The notes beneath the pieces were generated by a model that saw only the letters and a list, made by a program, of their open reading frames with translations, was not told the origin of the DNA and ran no database searches. The position numbers and the translations under genes are program-made. Below are positions 32,212 to 34,583 of a stretch of 34,583 nucleotides of DNA, in pieces (position 1 is the stretch's first letter; each line of letters starts with the position of its first letter). This DNA comes from Thermoanaerobaculaceae bacterium (GTDB lineage Bacteria; Acidobacteriota; Thermoanaerobaculia; Thermoanaerobaculales; Thermoanaerobaculaceae). The stretch covers positions 1 through 34,583 of the forward strand of contig JALOLB010000011.1 of assembly GCA_025456225.1 (NCBI GenBank), given 5' to 3'.

Positions 32212-33564
32212 ATGGTCACGATCGAAGAACGGATCGACGCCCTCACCGAGCGGGAGCTGCAGCACGGCCTCGACGTCTTCCGCTCCAAGCTGCGGGCTGC
32301 CGAGGCCTCCTACCTCAACGCCTGCGTCCACTGCGGGCTGTGCGCCGAGAGCTGCCACTACTTCCGCATGGAGCCGACCCTCGAGAACGTCCCGGCCCGC
32401 AAGCTCGACCACGTCGCCGCCGTGTTCAGGCGCCACTTCACGACGGCCGGCCGCCTCGCACCCGGGCTCGTCGGCGCCAGAGGCTTCGACCGGGCGATGG
32501 TGCGGGCGTGGCTCGACGCGGTGTTCGGGCGCTGCTCGCTGTGCGGCCGCTGCTCGCTCAACTGCACGATCGGCATCGGCCTGCCGCGGGTCTTCCGCGC
32601 CGCGCGGGCGGCGCTCGCCGCCATGGACCTGGTGCCCGACGACCTCCAGGCCACCGTCGACAACAGCCTCCGCCACGGCAACAACATGGCGATCACGAGG
32701 GAGGACTGGGTCGACACGGTGCAGTGGCTCGAGGAGGAGCTGCAGATGGAGACCGGCGATCCCGAGGCCCGGCTCCCCCTCGACAGGCACGGCGCGAAGA
32801 TGCTCTTCACCGTCAATCCCCGCGAGCCCAAGTTCTTCCCCCTGAGCCTGCAGGCGTCAGCCAAGGTGTTCTGGGCGGCGCGCGAGGACTGGACGCTCGC
32901 CTCCGACCCGGGCTGGGACCTCACCAACTACGGCCTGTTCAACTGCAACGACGAGCAGGCCGGACAGATCACGCAGAACCTCGTCGACGCCATGGCGCGC
33001 CTCGGGTGCACGACCCTGGTGATCGGCGAGTGCGGCCACGGCTTCGGCGCCGCCCGCTGGGAAGGGCCGGAGTGGCTGCAGCGCACGTACCCGTTCGAGC
33101 TCAGAAGCATGCTCGACGTGATGGACGAGTATCTGGAGAGCGGCCGTATCACGGTCGACCCGGCGCGCAATGCGAAGACCGTGACCCTGCACGACCCGTG
33201 CAACCTGGTGCGCCACGGCGGCGTCTCCGAGCCGCAACGGCGCGTCCTCCGCCGCAGCGTGTCGCGATTCGTGGAGATGACACCGTCGCGGGAGCACAAC
33301 TTCTGCTGCGGAGGCGGCGGCGGACAGCTCGCGATGGCCGCGTACAAGGACCGCCGCATCCGCTCGGGCGGCATGAAGGCGCAGCAGATCAAGGACACCG
33401 GCGCCGAGATCGTCGTCGCCCCGTGCCACAACTGCATCGACCAGCTCATGGAGCTCAACAAGGAGTACAGGCTGGGAGTCCAGATCAAGACCGTGGCGGA
33501 GATGGTGGCCGAGGCACTGGTCACCGACGGGCCGCCACCCACCGACGGAAAGGGAACCACATGA
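32212..33564 (+). CDS. DsrK/HdrD-like iron-sulfur protein
   Basis: This 450-residue protein has two N-terminal 4Fe-4S motifs, C38-x2-C41-x2-C44-x3-C48 and C108-x2-C111-x2-C114-x3-C118. A C-terminal CCG domain follows: DPCN (about 330), C365-C366 in NFCCGGGGG and C405-x2-C408. The CCG domain in HdrB/HdrD and DsrK binds a non-cubane cluster that cleaves disulfide-type bonds. With the upstream cytochrome b it forms a DsrMK- or TmcBC-like pair, and the DsrC trisulfide is the expected substrate. The first CCG copy (LFNC, GECGHGFG) is degenerate. The start is the ATG at 32212 with SD GGAGG. Its stop overlaps the ATG of the cysteine desulfurase gene. Confidence 0.88.
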   Translation: MVTIEERIDALTERELQHGLDVFRSKLRAAEASYLNACVHCGLCAESCHYFRMEPTLENVPARKLDHVAAVFRRHFTTAGRLAPGLVGARGFDRAMVRAWLDAVFGRCSLCGRCSLNCTIGIGLPRVFRAARAALAAMDLVPDDLQATVDNSLRHGNNMAITREDWVDTVQWLEEELQMETGDPEARLPLDRHGAKMLFTVNPREPKFFPLSLQASAKVFWAAREDWTLASDPGWDLTNYGLFNCNDEQAGQITQNLVDAMARLGCTTLVIGECGHGFGAARWEGPEWLQRTYPFELRSMLDVMDEYLESGRITVDPARNAKTVTLHDPCNLVRHGGVSEPQRRVLRRSVSRFVEMTPSREHNFCCGGGGGQLAMAAYKDRRIRSGGMKAQQIKDTGAEIVVAPCHNCIDQLMELNKEYRLGVQIKTVAEMVAEALVTDGPPPTDGKGTT

Positions 33565-34583
33565 CCGGACTGATCTACCTCGACAACGGCGCCACCTCGT
33601 TTCCCAAGCCGGAGGTGGTCTACACCTCGATGGACACGTTCTACCGGCAGTACGGGGTGAACCCCGGGCGGAGCGGGTTCGATCTCTGCCTCGAGGCCGG
33701 CTCGCTCGTCGACCGGACGCGCAAGCTGCTGCGCGACTTCTTCGGCGGCACCGACCCCAACCGGCTGGTCTTCGGCTACAACTCGACGGACGCGCTCAAC
33801 CTCGCGATCTTCGGTCTGGTCTCCCCCGGCGACCACGTGGTCACGACCCACCTCGAGCACAACGCCACCCTGCGCCCGCTGTGGATGCTCGAGCACGAGA
33901 GCGGCGTCAAGGTCGACTGGGTGGACTTCGACGCCCAGGGCTGGGTGGACCCGCAGGAGATGATCGACCGGATCACGCCGGGCACGAAGGCGGTGGTGAT
34001 GAACCACGGCTCGAACGTCATCGGCACGGTCCAGGACGTGGCCGCGGTCGGCAAGGTCTGCCGCGAGCGCGGCGCCCACCTCATCCTCGACGTGAGCCAG
34101 ACCGCCGGCGTCGTGCCGGTCGACCTCGATGGGCTCGGCGCCGACGTCATCTGCTTCACCGGCCACAAGAGCCTGATGGGGCCGATGGGGATCGGCGGCA
34201 TGTACGTCCGCGAGGGCGTGCACATCCGCCACACCCGCGCCGGCGGCACCGGGGTCAAGAGCGCCCAGCGCCACCATCTCGACGAGTACCCGTACCGCAT
34301 GGAGTACGGCACGCCCAACCTCCCGGGCATCGCGGGGCTCGCGGCCGGCGTGAAGTGGGTGCTCGAGCAGGGCATGGAGAAGCTCCACGCGCACGAGATG
34401 CACCTCTGGACGAAGCTGCGCGACGGCCTGCGGGACATCCCGGGCGTGATCCTCTACTGCGCCGACGACGTGCCCGGCAGGGGCCGCATCAGCGTGCTGT
34501 CGTTCAACATCCAGGGGCTCGAGGCGGCGGACACCGGGACGATGCTGGACGTCGACCACAACATCGCCTGCCGCACCGGCCTG
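33561..34583 (+). CDS. Cysteine desulfurase family protein, 5' part
   Basis: The frame is open for 341 codons from ATG 33561 to the window end and is cut there. It is a class V PLP enzyme: MTGLIYLDNGATSFPKPEVV, THLEHNATLRPL, ILDVSQTAGVVPVD and the PLP lysine K203 in TGHKSLMGP. It resembles the EF2568-type cysteine desulfurase subfamily. The last residues ACRTGL come just before the position where the family has its catalytic Cys (RTG-x-HCA), so that residue is not visible. The enzyme would free sulfane sulfur from cysteine as a persulfide. Its ATGA overlap with the DsrK-like gene makes it part of the DsrC operon and a possible sulfur source for DsrC. Selenocysteine lyase activity is an alternative. 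Confidence 0.88.
   Translation, partial: MTGLIYLDNGATSFPKPEVVYTSMDTFYRQYGVNPGRSGFDLCLEAGSLVDRTRKLLRDFFGGTDPNRLVFGYNSTDALNLAIFGLVSPGDHVVTTHLEHNATLRPLWMLEHESGVKVDWVDFDAQGWVDPQEMIDRITPGTKAVVMNHGSNVIGTVQDVAAVGKVCRERGAHLILDVSQTAGVVPVDLDGLGADVICFTGHKSLMGPMGIGGMYVREGVHIRHTRAGGTGVKSAQRHHLDEYPYRMEYGTPNLPGIAGLAAGVKWVLEQGMEKLHAHEMHLWTKLRDGLRDIPGVILYCADDVPGRGRISVLSFNIQGLEAADTGTMLDVDHNIACRTGL

Noticed and set aside
1-34583. tRNA, rRNA, prophage or insertion-sequence genes
   Set aside because: None was recognised by eye on either strand; a tRNA or covariance-model search would settle the RNA part.

Overview
This is high-GC bacterial DNA carrying about 26 protein genes and a dense set of GC-rich intergenic repeats. 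No rRNA or tRNA gene was found, so the host cannot be fixed. The gene content points to an anaerobe or facultative anaerobe: a tungsten-type aldehyde:ferredoxin oxidoreductase, corrinoid methyltransferases, and a DsrC/DsrMK-like redox module. Secreted PKD and cysteine-bearing SLH proteins also occur. An Acidobacteriota-like bacterium is my best guess, and it is only an inference.

Layout. Bases 1-3173 hold the end of an SLH-domain protein, a TPR lipoprotein-like or periplasmic protein, and an M2-type metallopeptidase that appears frameshifted with an internal loss. Bases 3681-7006 are a serine-biosynthesis operon (DUF1015, serA, serC). A MazE/AbrB-PIN toxin-antitoxin pair follows at 7174-7820. 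On the minus strand come an RRM RNA-binding protein, which seems to start at AUU, and a double cyclic-nucleotide-domain protein. Bases 10249-13237 hold a four-cluster ferredoxin subunit, an aldehyde:ferredoxin oxidoreductase and a ThiS/MoaD-like protein. A minus-strand FHA/AAA+/Fis regulator (13325-15136) separates these from the methyl-transfer region.

Bases 15398-25200 form a methyl-transfer and methionine hub. Four overlapping genes encode, as separate proteins, a corrinoid protein, a homocysteine S-methyltransferase, a MetH-type reactivation domain and a non-pyrrolysine MttB-family methyltransferase. They are followed by a full-length MetH and a homocysteine methyltransferase-MTHFR fusion. 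My reading is that the four-gene operon moves methyl groups from a methylated amine directly to homocysteine, while MetH and the fusion handle folate-borne methyl groups. Together with serA/serC this gives the window a one-carbon and serine/methionine theme.

Bases 25456-34583 hold a large secreted propeller/PKD protein, a degenerate-receiver PilZ protein and a MocR-type regulator. Divergent from the regulator is an operon of dsrC, a DsrM-like cytochrome b, a DsrK/HdrD-like iron-sulfur protein and a cysteine desulfurase cut by the window end. No dsrAB is present.

Three families of GC-rich repeats run through the window. Family A (units containing GGGGTCCGGGGTCCGGGG) occurs seven times, often as inverted arrays. 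One array lies inside metH, where it is translated as a linker of about 155 residues and its period is an exact multiple of three.
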